Assembly: GCA_020636375.1 (NCBI GenBank) | Contig: JACJXZ010000009.1 | Coordinates: 248,001-312,000 of the forward strand | DNA: 64,000 nucleotides | Origin: Lewinellaceae bacterium | GTDB lineage: Bacteria; Bacteroidota; Bacteroidia; Chitinophagales; Saprospiraceae | Direction: 5' to 3' | In this document: positions 17,309 to 25,572 of the stretch, one piece after another | Position numbering within the stretch: position 1 is the stretch's first letter | How the letters are laid out: every line of letters starts with the position of its first letter | Program-made: the position numbers and the translations under genes | Notes under the pieces: generated by a model | The model's database searches: none | The model's input: the letters and a program-made list of their open reading frames with translations, nothing else | Told to the model about the DNA's origin: nothing

Positions 17309-17710
17309 ATGAAAATCAGATTCATTGCATTTTTCGTCGTCTTTGCGCTCGGAATATTCTATGCCCATTCCATTCAGGCTCAGGCTAAGGATTGGAAGGT
17401 ACCCGAGAAGTACGACAAGATGGAAAACCCGGTGAAAGCCGATAAGGAGTCCATTGCCCAGGGTAAATCCCTCTGGAACCTGCACTGCAAGTCCTGCCAC
17501 GGCAAGGACGGCCTGGGCGACGGCCCCAAAGCCGCCAACCTGGATACTCCGGCCGGCGACTTCAGCTCGGCCGCTTTCCAAAAACAAAGCGATGGCGCCA
17601 TCTTTTACAAATCCTGGATAGGAAAGGATGAAATGCCCAACTACGAGAAAAAGATCCCGGAGAAGGAAGACGTCTGGCACCTCGTCAACTTCATGCGCAC
17701 CCTCGAATAA
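17309..17710 (+). CDS. Periplasmic monoheme cytochrome c
   Basis: 133 residues. The ATG at 17309 is preferred over GTG at 17303. A signal peptide ends HSIQAQ. One heme site CKSCHGKDGLGDGPKA lies at about residues 60-75, and a distal Met in GKDEMPNYEKK is a likely axial ligand, giving a class I cytochrome c fold of normal size. It is the last gene of the electron-transfer operon, followed by a hairpin terminator at 17753, and could carry electrons between the ferredoxin/NrfD module and a terminal oxidase or the hexaheme protein. Confidence 0.85.
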   Translation: MKIRFIAFFVVFALGIFYAHSIQAQAKDWKVPEKYDKMENPVKADKESIAQGKSLWNLHCKSCHGKDGLGDGPKAANLDTPAGDFSSAAFQKQSDGAIFYKSWIGKDEMPNYEKKIPEKEDVWHLVNFMRTLE

Positions 17711-17752
17711 TGTCTTCGTGCACCGGGGCCTGACGGCCTTGCCTGCACTTCC

Positions 17753-17790
17753 GCCGCCATCCTGTGTACACGGGGTGGCGGCTGTGTTTT
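17753..17790 (+). terminator. Terminator at the end of the electron-transfer operon
   Basis: GCCGCCATCC (17753-17762) pairs with GGGTGGCGGC (17773-17782, one G-T pair) around a 10-nt loop, followed by TGTGTTTT. It lies 43 bp after the cytochrome stop. Confidence 0.6.
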
Positions 17791-17828
17791 ACCGGACGTG
17801 GGGTTGGGCAAAAAGGCGGAAAACAGAC

Positions 17829-17933
17829 AGGATTAACAGGATGGACGGGGTAGACAGGATTAACAGGGTAGACAGGATTAACAGGATTAACAGGATTAAC
17901 GGGGTAGACAGGATTAACAGGATTAACAGGATT
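17829..17933. repeat. 9-bp word array (AGGATTAAC/GGGGTAGAC), eleven units
   Basis: Eleven exact 9-bp units fill 17829-17927: AGGATTAAC seven times, plus AGGATGGAC, GGGGTAGAC twice and AGGGTAGAC, followed by a partial unit. The 3' flank (gtggcttgcgctaca, then gcgtacatat) resembles the flank of a two-unit copy at 56256-56273 (gtagcttgcgtcaca, then gtatatat), so this is a dispersed family. The array lies in the 501-bp gap 17711-18211, which has no gene. Confidence 0.85.
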
Positions 17934-18041
17934 TGGTGGCTTGCGCTACAATGGCGTACATATCCTGATAATCTTGTCAAGGGCGCGATTCCTTTTTGTA
18001 CCCCTTGCTCGGTTTAGGCCCGTCCGTCCGTCCGGGTAAAT

Positions 18042-18124
18042 CTTAGGCTATAGGTTTTAGGGGAGCAACCCAGTCCTAATCGGGCACTCATCAGGCACCT
18101 AACGCCCAAAACCTAATGCCTAAG
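18042..18124. repeat. Imperfect inverted repeat upstream of glutathione peroxidase gene
   Basis: The word CTTAGGCTATAGGTTTTAGG at 18042-18061 returns as an imperfect inverse complement (CCAAAACCTAATGCCTAAG) ending at 18124, with about 40 nt between. Further CCTAA words surround it. It is intergenic and its function is unknown. Confidence 0.5.
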
Positions 18125-18211
18125 CCCTAAATCCTCCCAACACCGGAACAGCCTTATCCCCCCCCAACCAAAACCATTGTCCCTTTTTGTTGTTCTCCCA
18201 TAAAACCAAAC

Positions 18212-18784
18212 ATGAAGATCGCCGCTTTTTTCCTCCTCCTTGCCCTTCTGGGCGTCACCCTGGTGAGTGCTACCAAGCGCAAAGGGCATAACAACGCGGG
18301 TGCCGCCCTCCCCAAAGCTTTCCACGAACTCGCTGTTGCCGGCATCGACGGCGAGGAAATCCACATGTCGGACTTCCGGGGCAAATTCGTCCTGTGTGTG
18401 AACGTGGCCTCCAAATGCGGCTTCACCCCCCAATACAAAGGCCTGCAGGAACTGTACGAGAAATACCAGGACAAACTGGTGGTCATCGGCTTCCCCAGCA
18501 ACCAGTTCCTCATGCAGGAACCGGGTACCGAAGAGGAGATCGCCACCTTCTGCGAGATCAACTACGGCGTCACCTTCCCGCTTACCGAAAAGATCAAGGT
18601 CAAAGGCGGCGGCCAGCACCCCATCTACGCCTGGCTGACCCAAAAAGAACTCAACGGCGTATCCGACGCCAAGGTGAGCTGGAACTTCAATAAATTCCTG
18701 ATCTCACCGGAAGGGGAGTGGCTGGCGCATTTCCCGTCGAAGGTAGCGCCGATGAGTGAGGAGATCACGGAACGCCTGAAGTAG
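18212..18784 (+). CDS. Glutathione peroxidase family protein, exported
   Basis: 190 residues. MKIAAFFLLLALLGVTLVSA is a signal peptide. Family motifs are present: NVASKCGFTPQY with the peroxidatic Cys 69, FPSNQFLMQEPG (usual form NQFGxQEPG) with Gln 98, and SWNFNKF with Trp 157 and Asn 158. Cys 114 (ATFCEINYG) is at the place of the resolving Cys of thioredoxin-dependent enzymes. It should reduce peroxides in the periplasm, probably with a thioredoxin-like donor. The gene is single; its nearest neighbours are the cytochrome operon upstream and a methyltransferase downstream. The length is full. Confidence 0.9.
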   Translation: MKIAAFFLLLALLGVTLVSATKRKGHNNAGAALPKAFHELAVAGIDGEEIHMSDFRGKFVLCVNVASKCGFTPQYKGLQELYEKYQDKLVVIGFPSNQFLMQEPGTEEEIATFCEINYGVTFPLTEKIKVKGGGQHPIYAWLTQKELNGVSDAKVSWNFNKFLISPEGEWLAHFPSKVAPMSEEITERLK

Positions 18785-18964
18785 ATATCATTAGCAGTTG
18801 GTTGATCTTCACTTTGTCCGTATTCTAGCGTCGATAGTATTCCGGTGTTTTGGTTTTACGGTTGGCTCAATATAAACTCGGAGTTCATATCGATGGCTTC
18901 CAGGAACAGCTCGGCCGCAATACCGGAACCCCATAAAACCGCAGCACCTGAACACTTACGAAAC

Positions 18965-19525
18965 ATGACCCCCTCCGACGCACTCACCCTCCTCCGCCCC
19001 GCTGTTTCCTCTCCTTCCGGCACCTGGGCTGACCTGGGCGCCGGCACGGGCATGTTCACCCTGGCCCTGCAGCAATTGCTGGGGAGCGGAACCATTTATG
19101 CGGTAGATAAAAATCCCCACGTCCTCTGGAGCATTGCCGGCGGCGGGCCGGCAGCGATCGTCGTTCACGAGGCGGATTTCACCCGCCCCCTCGAGTTGCC
19201 GCTCCTCGACGGCATCGTGATGGCCAACGCCCTGCACTACGCGCCGGACCCCGTTTCTGCGCTTGTGAATATCCTGGCCTGCCTGCGCCCCGGTGCCCCC
19301 TTCATCCTGGTGGAGTACGAGACGGAGCAGGCGCGGCCGCCGTGGATACCTTATCCGCTGCCCTTCCGGCGGTTCGTGGAAGTGGCGCTGGAGGCAGGGC
19401 TGAGCCAGCCAGAGGAACTGGAGCGGGTGGCGTCGGATTACGGGCATCGGCACATTTACTCGGCAGTTTCGCACCGGTTATCCTCCGGCGGCTTGTCGGA
19501 CTCCTCCCCGGAATCTGTCCAATAA
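18965..19525 (+). CDS. Class I SAM-dependent methyltransferase
   Basis: 186 residues from 18965 (MTPSDALTLLRPAV); an upstream in-frame ATG at 18893 would add 24 low-complexity residues. The SAM-binding glycine motif is WADLGAGTGMFTLAL, followed by an acidic turn YAVDKNPHVL and post-motif segments GIVMANALHYAPDPVSAL and LRPGAPFILVEYET. The substrate cannot be told. The last ~15 residues (SSGGLSDSSPESVQ) are unstructured. The gene overlaps nothing and its stop is followed by two palindromic elements. Confidence 0.8.
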   Translation: MTPSDALTLLRPAVSSPSGTWADLGAGTGMFTLALQQLLGSGTIYAVDKNPHVLWSIAGGGPAAIVVHEADFTRPLELPLLDGIVMANALHYAPDPVSALVNILACLRPGAPFILVEYETEQARPPWIPYPLPFRRFVEVALEAGLSQPEELERVASDYGHRHIYSAVSHRLSSGGLSDSSPESVQ

Positions 19526-19572
19526 TGGACGGCGAAATAGATTCTCTCCGAAATTTCATACCTTGTTAATTC

Positions 19573-19635
19573 ATTAGCGTTGATGCGTTGGGGCAGCTTT
19601 TTAATCCATAATGGTCCCAACGCATCAACGCTAAT
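19573..19635. repeat. Perfect 20-bp inverted repeat
   Basis: 19573-19592 (ATTAGCGTTGATGCGTTGGG) and 19616-19635 are exact inverse complements around a 23-nt AT-rich spacer. Placed just after the methyltransferase, it may serve as a terminator stem, but there is no T tract. Confidence 0.65.
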
Positions 19636-19641
19636 AAACGG

Positions 19642-19743
19642 GGCTACCCGTCTAAGGTTGGACAGCAGGAAGGGGAAAGCCGAGCGGAGTCGAGGCCGAG
19701 CGTGTGCAGGAGGCATGGAGTGTCCAACATTAGACAGGTAGCC
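19642..19743. repeat. 102-bp palindromic element, copy A
   Basis: 23-bp arms (19642-19664 and 19721-19743, two mismatches when paired) flank a 56-bp core. A second copy of identical length lies at 53558-53659. The cores agree at 50 of 56 positions, including GCCGAGCGGAGTCGAGG and GTGTGCAGGAGGCATGGAG, and the left arms differ by one base. It sits 23 bp before the sensor gene at 19767. Confidence 0.75.
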
Positions 19744-19766
19744 ATAAACGGGATAACCCTAACTGA

Positions 19767-22547
19767 ATGAGCTGCCAGTGGCATAGGATTACATTATTTT
19801 TATTGGCCCTAACCGGCCTGCTCCTTTGTGTCGACTGCAGAGACAACGGCCCGGACGAGAAATACCGCATTGGCTTTTCTCAGTGTTGCGACGATGCCTG
19901 GCGGGACGTAATGAACGCCGAAATGTACCGGGAACTGGCCTTCCGCCCGGAAGTGAGCTTCGAGATGCGGGTGGCGAACAGCGACAGCGAAAAACAGGTC
20001 AGGCAGATACGGGAACTGGTACAGCAGGGCATTGACCTGCTCATCGTTTCGCCCCATGAATCCAAACCGCTGACGCCGGTAATTGAAGAGGTGTATAAAG
20101 CGGGCATCCCGGTTATCCTGATCGACCGGAAAACAGATTCTGACTTGTACACGGCATACGTCGGGGCGGACAATTACGAGATCGGGAGAACGGCGGCCAG
20201 GTACATCATCAACCAGTTCGATGGCCGGGGCGAGATCATCGAGATTCAGATCCTGATGACCATTTCCCCCGCTATTGAACGGCACCGGGGCTTTCGCGAC
20301 GCCCTGGCGGCAGCGCCGGGCATGAATGTCGTCGAAGCCATCGAGATCAAAGACGATCCTGATCTGCTCTACACGCTGCTGCCGCCGGTCCTGGAAAAGC
20401 ATCCCTCCGCGAACATCATCTACGCCCATACCGACCTGAATGCCGAAACAGCCTACAAGGTGGCCCAGCAAATGGGCCGCGCCGGAGACCTGTTCTTCGT
20501 CGGCATCGACGGCATCCCCGGCACCGGGCGCGGCATACAGGCCGTGGAGGACGGCGTCCTCGACGCCTCCCTGCTCTACCCTGCCGGCGGAGGAGAAGCC
20601 ATCCGCACTGCGTTACTGGTGCTCAACGACCTGCCCTACGAACGCCAGAACACCCTGGAATCCATCGTCATCAACAGCGACAACGCCCGCATCCTGCACA
20701 ACCAGATGAAAAAGGTGGAAAGCCTGCAGGAAAGCATCGACGAGCAGCTGGAAAGCCTGGGGGATTTGCATGCCATACGCCGCAATCAGCAGGCCTTGAT
20801 CTTTGTGCTGCTGGCCAGCCTGCTGCTTGCCCTGGTGCTGGGTAGCTTCCTGTGGAAGTCCCTCCGGGCCAAACATGCCGCCAACCTGAGCCTGGAGCGC
20901 AAAAACCAGGAGATACTGGAACACGAACAACAACTCGTCGAGATGTCAGAAGAGGTACGCCGGGCGACGCAGGCGAAGGTCGACTTTTTTACCAATATCA
21001 GCCATGAGTTCCGCACCCCGCTGACACTGATCCTGGGCTTCGCCGAAGACCTGCTGCCTTCCCCCAAGCTCAGCAGAGACATGCAGCAGGGCATCGGCCA
21101 CATCCAGCAGAACGCTCTGCGCCTGCTGCGGCTGGTCAATCAGTTGATGGACTTCAGGAAAATCGAAACCGCCAAGATGACCCTGCGCGCGGAGCAGGCC
21201 GACCTCGCCGGCTTTGTGCGCAACATCATGGGCGCCTACGAAAAAACAGCGAAAAAAAGAGGCATTGATTTTCAGCTGCGGGCCAGCCATGAACAGCTGT
21301 TGGCCTGGTTCGACGCCGGCCTGATGGACAAGGTGTTGTTCAACCTGCTGTCCAACGCGTTCAAGTTCACGCCCGATGGCGGCAAGATCCACTTGTTTCT
21401 TTCTGTCGATGATCCCGAACACCAGGTAAAATTGTGTGTCGAAGACAACGGCAGGGGCCTGACGGAAGAAGAACAGGCGCACGTGTTCGAGGCGTTTTAC
21501 CAGGGGGAGGAGCAGCAGCTGACCGGCACCGGTTTGGGCCTGTCGTTGTCGAAATCCCTGGTGGAACTGCACGGCGGTACCATTTCCGTCAAAAGCTCGA
21601 AAGGGCAGGGCAGCCGGTTTACGATTACCCTGCCCCTGGGCAGCGCACACCTGAGAGACGAACAGCTGACGGGAGGGAAAACAGGGCCGCACGCCTCCCG
21701 GGAATTCCTCTTCGGCCCCGAGGCAGAACCGGAGGAAGGCGATCTTTCTATGGCTCTCTCTCCCTCCTCTTCGCTACAGATCCTCGTCATTGAAGACAAC
21801 CCCGGCCTGCAGTTTTTCCTGCACAAAAAACTTCAGGCCACTTATCAGGTCGTTCCGGCCGTTAATGGGAAAGACGGCCTGGAGAAGGCTTTCAGCCTGA
21901 CCCCCGACCTCATCATCTGCGATATCATGCTTCCCGGAATGGACGGCCTGGAAATTACCCGGGCGCTGAAATCCGACCTGCGCACTTCCCACATCCCCAT
22001 CATCATCCTGTCTGCCCGCAGCGGGATGGAACACCAGATCGAAGGCACCGAGATCGGCGCCGACTCCTACATCACCAAACCGTTCAACATCAATTTTTTG
22101 CAGGCCAAGATCAAATCGCTGCTGTTCAACCGGCAGGTGCTCAGGGAGAGCTACAGGAAAGCCCCGGCCCCTGTGGCTGCAGGCAAAGCCCTGCCCGGCC
22201 TGGCAGAGGACGTCAACCCCCTCGATCGCGATTTCATCAAAAAATTCCTCTCTTACATTGAGCAGCACCATGCCCGGCAGGACTTTCAGGTGTCCGACCT
22301 CTGCGGGGAATTCGGCCTGTCGAGATCGCAACTCTACCGCAAGGTGACCGCCCTGCTGGGGGAGAGCATCAGTTACCACATCCAGAACGTGCGGCTCAGA
22401 AAAGCGGAGGAACTGCTGATGGAGGGGAAGTATTCGATCGCGGAGATCGCTTATCAGGTCGGATACTCTTCGCCGGATTATTTTTCGACTGTTTTCCGCT
22501 CCAAATACGGAATGCCTCCTTCTGAATTTAAAAATAGCCCGGGTTAA
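19767..22547 (+). CDS. Hybrid two-component sensor-regulator (HTCS) with sugar-binding-protein-like sensor domain
   Basis: 926 residues. A signal or anchor (~1-24) is followed by a type 1 periplasmic-binding-protein-like domain (~34-305; KYRIGFSQCCDDAWR; GIDLLIVSPHES; DNYEIGRTAARY). A transmembrane helix lies at ~341-365. HisKA has His 413 (NISHEFRTPLTLILGF), and the ATPase domain is at ~515-625 with NLLSNAFKF and GTGLGLSLS. The receiver has Asp 719 (DLIICDIMLPGMDGLE), and an AraC-type DNA-binding domain ends the protein (~825-925). This resembles the Bacteroides fructose-sensing HTCS that controls fructan use (BT1754 type). The fructokinase, GH32, SusC and SusD genes that follow support fructose or a fructo-oligosaccharide as the signal. 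Confidence 0.9.
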   Translation: MSCQWHRITLFLLALTGLLLCVDCRDNGPDEKYRIGFSQCCDDAWRDVMNAEMYRELAFRPEVSFEMRVANSDSEKQVRQIRELVQQGIDLLIVSPHESKPLTPVIEEVYKAGIPVILIDRKTDSDLYTAYVGADNYEIGRTAARYIINQFDGRGEIIEIQILMTISPAIERHRGFRDALAAAPGMNVVEAIEIKDDPDLLYTLLPPVLEKHPSANIIYAHTDLNAETAYKVAQQMGRAGDLFFVGIDGIPGTGRGIQAVEDGVLDASLLYPAGGGEAIRTALLVLNDLPYERQNTLESIVINSDNARILHNQMKKVESLQESIDEQLESLGDLHAIRRNQQALIFVLLASLLLALVLGSFLWKSLRAKHAANLSLERKNQEILEHEQQLVEMSEEVRRATQAKVDFFTNISHEFRTPLTLILGFAEDLLPSPKLSRDMQQGIGHIQQNALRLLRLVNQLMDFRKIETAKMTLRAEQADLAGFVRNIMGAYEKTAKKRGIDFQLRASHEQLLAWFDAGLMDKVLFNLLSNAFKFTPDGGKIHLFLSVDDPEHQVKLCVEDNGRGLTEEEQAHVFEAFYQGEEQQLTGTGLGLSLSKSLVELHGGTISVKSSKGQGSRFTITLPLGSAHLRDEQLTGGKTGPHASREFLFGPEAEPEEGDLSMALSPSSSLQILVIEDNPGLQFFLHKKLQATYQVVPAVNGKDGLEKAFSLTPDLIICDIMLPGMDGLEITRALKSDLRTSHIPIIILSARSGMEHQIEGTEIGADSYITKPFNINFLQAKIKSLLFNRQVLRESYRKAPAPVAAGKALPGLAEDVNPLDRDFIKKFLSYIEQHHARQDFQVSDLCGEFGLSRSQLYRKVTALLGESISYHIQNVRLRKAEELLMEGKYSIAEIAYQVGYSSPDYFSTVFRSKYGMPPSEFKNSPG

Positions 22548-22682
22548 ACCGGGCGCTTCGTCAAAACCTGCATCTCCTCCCGTGCAACATTCTCTAAGGG
22601 CCATGCACCATTATTAAAGGCCAGGTTTCTTCTTGGCTTATCCGCAGTTTCATAAAACTTTGTTTTACAAAAGGTTGTCCTG

Positions 22683-22696
22683 GCAAAATATTTTGC
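22683..22696. promoter_or_regulatory. 14-bp perfect palindrome upstream of the fructan operon
   Basis: GCAAAATATTTTGC is self-complementary and lies 171 bp before the fructokinase ATG, in the 306-bp gap after the sensor gene. It is a candidate binding site for the AraC domain of the sensor, by position only. Confidence 0.35.
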
Positions 22697-22804
22697 AACA
22701 ATCTTAAAGGCCGATTGGAATAATCCTGAAGGCCTTCCTCCTGCCCCGCCTGTAACTTAGCACTATCCAAGGAAAAGTTTCATACAATAATCAGTGAGCG
22801 TACA

Positions 22805-22840
22805 GGAGTTCCGGGAAGCCCCTTTCCGGGCTCCTTTTTT
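22805..22840 (+). terminator. Intrinsic terminator or attenuator immediately before the fructokinase start
   Basis: GGAG, tt, CCGGGAA, a short loop, TTTCCGG, g, CTCC and TTTTTT form a two-part stem with a T6 tract ending at 22840. The kinase ATG lies only 13 bp further on. It may end the sensor transcript or act as a leader attenuator for the operon. Confidence 0.6.
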
Positions 22841-22853
22841 AAACAAAAGAAGG

Positions 22854-23747
22854 ATGCGCGATCCGGCACTCATCTGCTTCGGCGAAGTCCTCTGGGACTT
22901 GCTCCCCGGCGGGAAAATCGCCGGCGGGGCACCGATGAACGTGGCCTGCCACGCCAGTCAACTGGGCCTGCGCTCCCAGATGATAAGCCGTATCGGCGAC
23001 GACGGGCCGGGGCATGAGCTGTTGGCGCTTTTGAACAGTAAAGGCGTCTCTACCCGGTTTATTCAGGCTGACCCCAATTTTTCCACCGGCACCGTCAACG
23101 TCACCCTCGACGCGAATGGGTCGCCCAGCTACGACATCGCCCAGCCGGCAGCCTGGGACTTCATCCACCCCGACAATGAAATGTCCGACACCGTAAAAGA
23201 GGCCGACGCCTTGATGTTCGGCAGCCTGGCCTGCCGCAACGAGCGCTCCAAGAGCACCCTTTTCGAGCTGCTCGAAGCCGCTACCTTCCGGGTGTTCGAC
23301 GTGAACCTGCGGCCTCCTTTTTTCTCGAAAAAATTGCTGGGGGAACTCCTGCGGAAGGCGGATATCGTCAAGGTGGACTACGAAGAGCTGAACCTCCTTT
23401 CCGGTTTCTGGGCAGCTTACGGGGAAGAATCCGCCAGGGTGGATTTTTTGAAAAGCAAGTTCCAGCTCGAAATGCTCATCGTGACCAAAGGGCGCGGAGG
23501 CGCGGCCTGCTTTGACGAAAACGGCTGCATTCAACAGCCCGGCTTCCGCGTCGAGGTCAAAGATACCATCGGGTGCGGGGATGCCTTCCTGGCGGCCTTT
23601 CTGAGCAGGATGCTCACCGGGGAGAGCCCGGCTTCCTGCCTCCGTTATGCCTGCGCCGTCGGGGCGCTGGTCGCGACGAAGGCCGGAGGGACGCCGGCCA
23701 TCGACACCGCAGCCCTGCAAAGGATAATGAATCAACAAAACCAATAA
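22854..23747 (+). CDS. PfkB-family carbohydrate kinase, probable fructokinase
   Basis: 297 residues from the ATG at 22854; a GTG-started frame at 22794 would run through the terminator and is rejected. The N-terminal signature is CFGEVLWDLLPGGKIAGGAP followed by MNVACHASQLG. The C-terminal catalytic signature is KDTIGCGDAFLAAFLSRM with the base Asp. The family phosphorylates sugars with ATP. Clustering with a GH32 enzyme that would release fructose points to fructose 6-phosphate production in the cytoplasm. Confidence 0.88.
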   Translation: MRDPALICFGEVLWDLLPGGKIAGGAPMNVACHASQLGLRSQMISRIGDDGPGHELLALLNSKGVSTRFIQADPNFSTGTVNVTLDANGSPSYDIAQPAAWDFIHPDNEMSDTVKEADALMFGSLACRNERSKSTLFELLEAATFRVFDVNLRPPFFSKKLLGELLRKADIVKVDYEELNLLSGFWAAYGEESARVDFLKSKFQLEMLIVTKGRGGAACFDENGCIQQPGFRVEVKDTIGCGDAFLAAFLSRMLTGESPASCLRYACAVGALVATKAGGTPAIDTAALQRIMNQQNQ

Positions 23748-23810
23748 CCAGCTGACCATGAATTATTTAACCAGACTTAATGCCCTGAGCTTTGGACGTA
23801 CAGCCATTTT

Positions 23811-23909
23811 AAGTTGGAAGTGCGAAGTCGGAAATTTGCCGGGATGTGTAAAAACAGAAGAACGGAAGTTTCTGCCCATTTACACTTTTACACTTTTACA
23901 CCTTTTCAC
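23811..23909. repeat. Heptamer triplet (copy 2) and 8-bp TTTTACAC array
   Basis: AAGTTGG, AAGTGCG and AAGTCGG at 23811-23831 repeat the motif at 8959-8979. ATTTACAC, TTTTACAC, TTTTACAC and CTTTTCAC follow at 23878-23909, sharing the word of the inverted pair at 57065-57128. Both lie between fructokinase and the GH32 start, where an open frame without a signal peptide runs through them. Confidence 0.7.
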
Positions 23910-23922
23910 GGACAGGCCCAAG

Positions 23923-25536
23923 ATGCCCGGAGGCCTGGCCTTTTGCTTTCTGGCCCTCCTTGCCGTCCTGGCTGCCTCCTGCGGAGGTGGAACCGGCGCT
24001 CCGCCGGACACCGGAGAAACGTCGGCCGGGCAGGCGGGATATGCTGAAAAGCACCGGCCGCAGTTTCATTTTTCACCAAAAGAAAAATGGACGAACGACC
24101 CGAACGGGATGGTCTATTTCGATGGCGAGTACCACCTGTTTTACCAGCATTATCCGGACTCCACCGTTTGGGGCCCCATGCACTGGGGCCACGCCGTGAG
24201 CACCGACCTGGTGCATTGGGAGCACCTGCCCATCGCCCTGTATCCGGACTCCCTGGGCTATATCTTCTCCGGCTCGGCAGTGGTGGACTGGAAGAACACG
24301 ACCGGCTTCGGCGACGGCGGCCAGCCGCCCCTCGTCGCCATATTCACCTATCACGATGCCGCAGCTGCCAAAGCCGGAAGCGAGAGCCACCAATCTCAGG
24401 CCATAGCTTACAGCAATGACCGCGGCCGCACCTGGACGAAGTACGAGGGCAATCCCGTCCTTCCCAATCCGGGAGGAGTCCGGGACATTCGCGACCCGAA
24501 AGTGATCTGGGACGACGACAGCGGCCAGTGGGTGATGGTGTTGGCCGTGGGTGATCACGCTGGGTTCTGGGGCTCGCCCGACCTGAAAAACTGGAAAAAA
24601 CTCAGCGAATTCGGGAAAGCCCTCGGCGCCCACGGCGGCGTCTGGGAATGCCCCGACCTCTTCCCGATGGTGGTGGAAGGGACCGGCGAAAAAATGTGGG
24701 CGCTCATCATCAACCTCAACCCCGGCAACCCGAACGGCGGCTCCGGGACCCAGTACTTCATCGGCCGGTTTGACGGCAAAACCTTCACGCCCGACCCCGC
24801 TTTCCTCCCCTATGTACAAGGAGGCAAAGGCGTCTGGCTCGACTACGGCAAGGACAACTACGCCGGCGTCACCTGGTCGGACGCCCCCGCCGGCCGCCGC
24901 CTGTTCATCGGATGGATGAGCAACTGGCAATACGCCAATCAGGTGCCGACCGGGGCCTGGCGCAATGCCATGACCATCCCCTGGTCGCTTGCCCTCAAAA
25001 AAACGGACGAAGGATACCGCATTTTCCCGCAACCTGTAAAAGAGCTGGAGGCGCTCCGCACGGCTACCCACCGCCTGGAAAAAACGGAAGTTAACGGCCG
25101 CCTCGGCCTGGCCGGCCAACTGGGCTTCCCGTCCCGGCTCTCCGAAATGGAACTTGAATTTGCCCTGCCGGAGGATGCGGCCGGCAGCTTCGGCGTGGAA
25201 CTCTCCAACGGCAGGGGCGAAACCTACCGCATCGGGTTCGATGCCGCCGCCAATCAGTTTTTCAGCGACCGCACAAAAGCAGGCGACGCTCCCTTTTCCG
25301 GAGACTTCGCAAAGCAGCCCAGCGTCGCGCCCCGCTTTTCCAGGGACAAAACCCTCCGCCTGCACCTGTTCTTTGACGTGGCCTCCGCCGAGCTTTTCGC
25401 CGATGGCGGCGCCACCGTCATGACGGAAATCTTCTTCCCGGGCGAGGATTTCAACCAGGTAAGCCTGTTTGCCGAAGGCGGCAAAGTGGAGCTGGCCGGC
25501 GGCAAAGTACACCAACTGAAAAGTATCTGGCAGTAA
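23923..25536 (+). CDS. Glycoside hydrolase family 32 lipoprotein (levanase/inulinase/invertase type)
   Basis: 537 residues. The start at 23923 is chosen because it opens a lipoprotein signal (MPGGLAFCFLALLAVLAASC, Cys 20); 55 upstream codons are translated repeats. Family catalytic residues are seen: nucleophile Asp 59 in WTNDPNGMVYF, transition-state Asp 191 in RDIRDPKVIW, and acid/base Glu 242 in WECPDLF. A five-bladed propeller is followed by the C-terminal beta-sandwich (~400-537). It should hydrolyse beta-fructosides, probably at the cell surface. It lies 36 bp before susC, so it belongs to the fructan operon. Confidence 0.92.
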   Translation: MPGGLAFCFLALLAVLAASCGGGTGAPPDTGETSAGQAGYAEKHRPQFHFSPKEKWTNDPNGMVYFDGEYHLFYQHYPDSTVWGPMHWGHAVSTDLVHWEHLPIALYPDSLGYIFSGSAVVDWKNTTGFGDGGQPPLVAIFTYHDAAAAKAGSESHQSQAIAYSNDRGRTWTKYEGNPVLPNPGGVRDIRDPKVIWDDDSGQWVMVLAVGDHAGFWGSPDLKNWKKLSEFGKALGAHGGVWECPDLFPMVVEGTGEKMWALIINLNPGNPNGGSGTQYFIGRFDGKTFTPDPAFLPYVQGGKGVWLDYGKDNYAGVTWSDAPAGRRLFIGWMSNWQYANQVPTGAWRNAMTIPWSLALKKTDEGYRIFPQPVKELEALRTATHRLEKTEVNGRLGLAGQLGFPSRLSEMELEFALPEDAAGSFGVELSNGRGETYRIGFDAAANQFFSDRTKAGDAPFSGDFAKQPSVAPRFSRDKTLRLHLFFDVASAELFADGGATVMTEIFFPGEDFNQVSLFAEGGKVELAGGKVHQLKSIWQ

Positions 25537-25572
25537 TAAGCCAACCATGTTTTCAACCAAAAAAATGTCATC

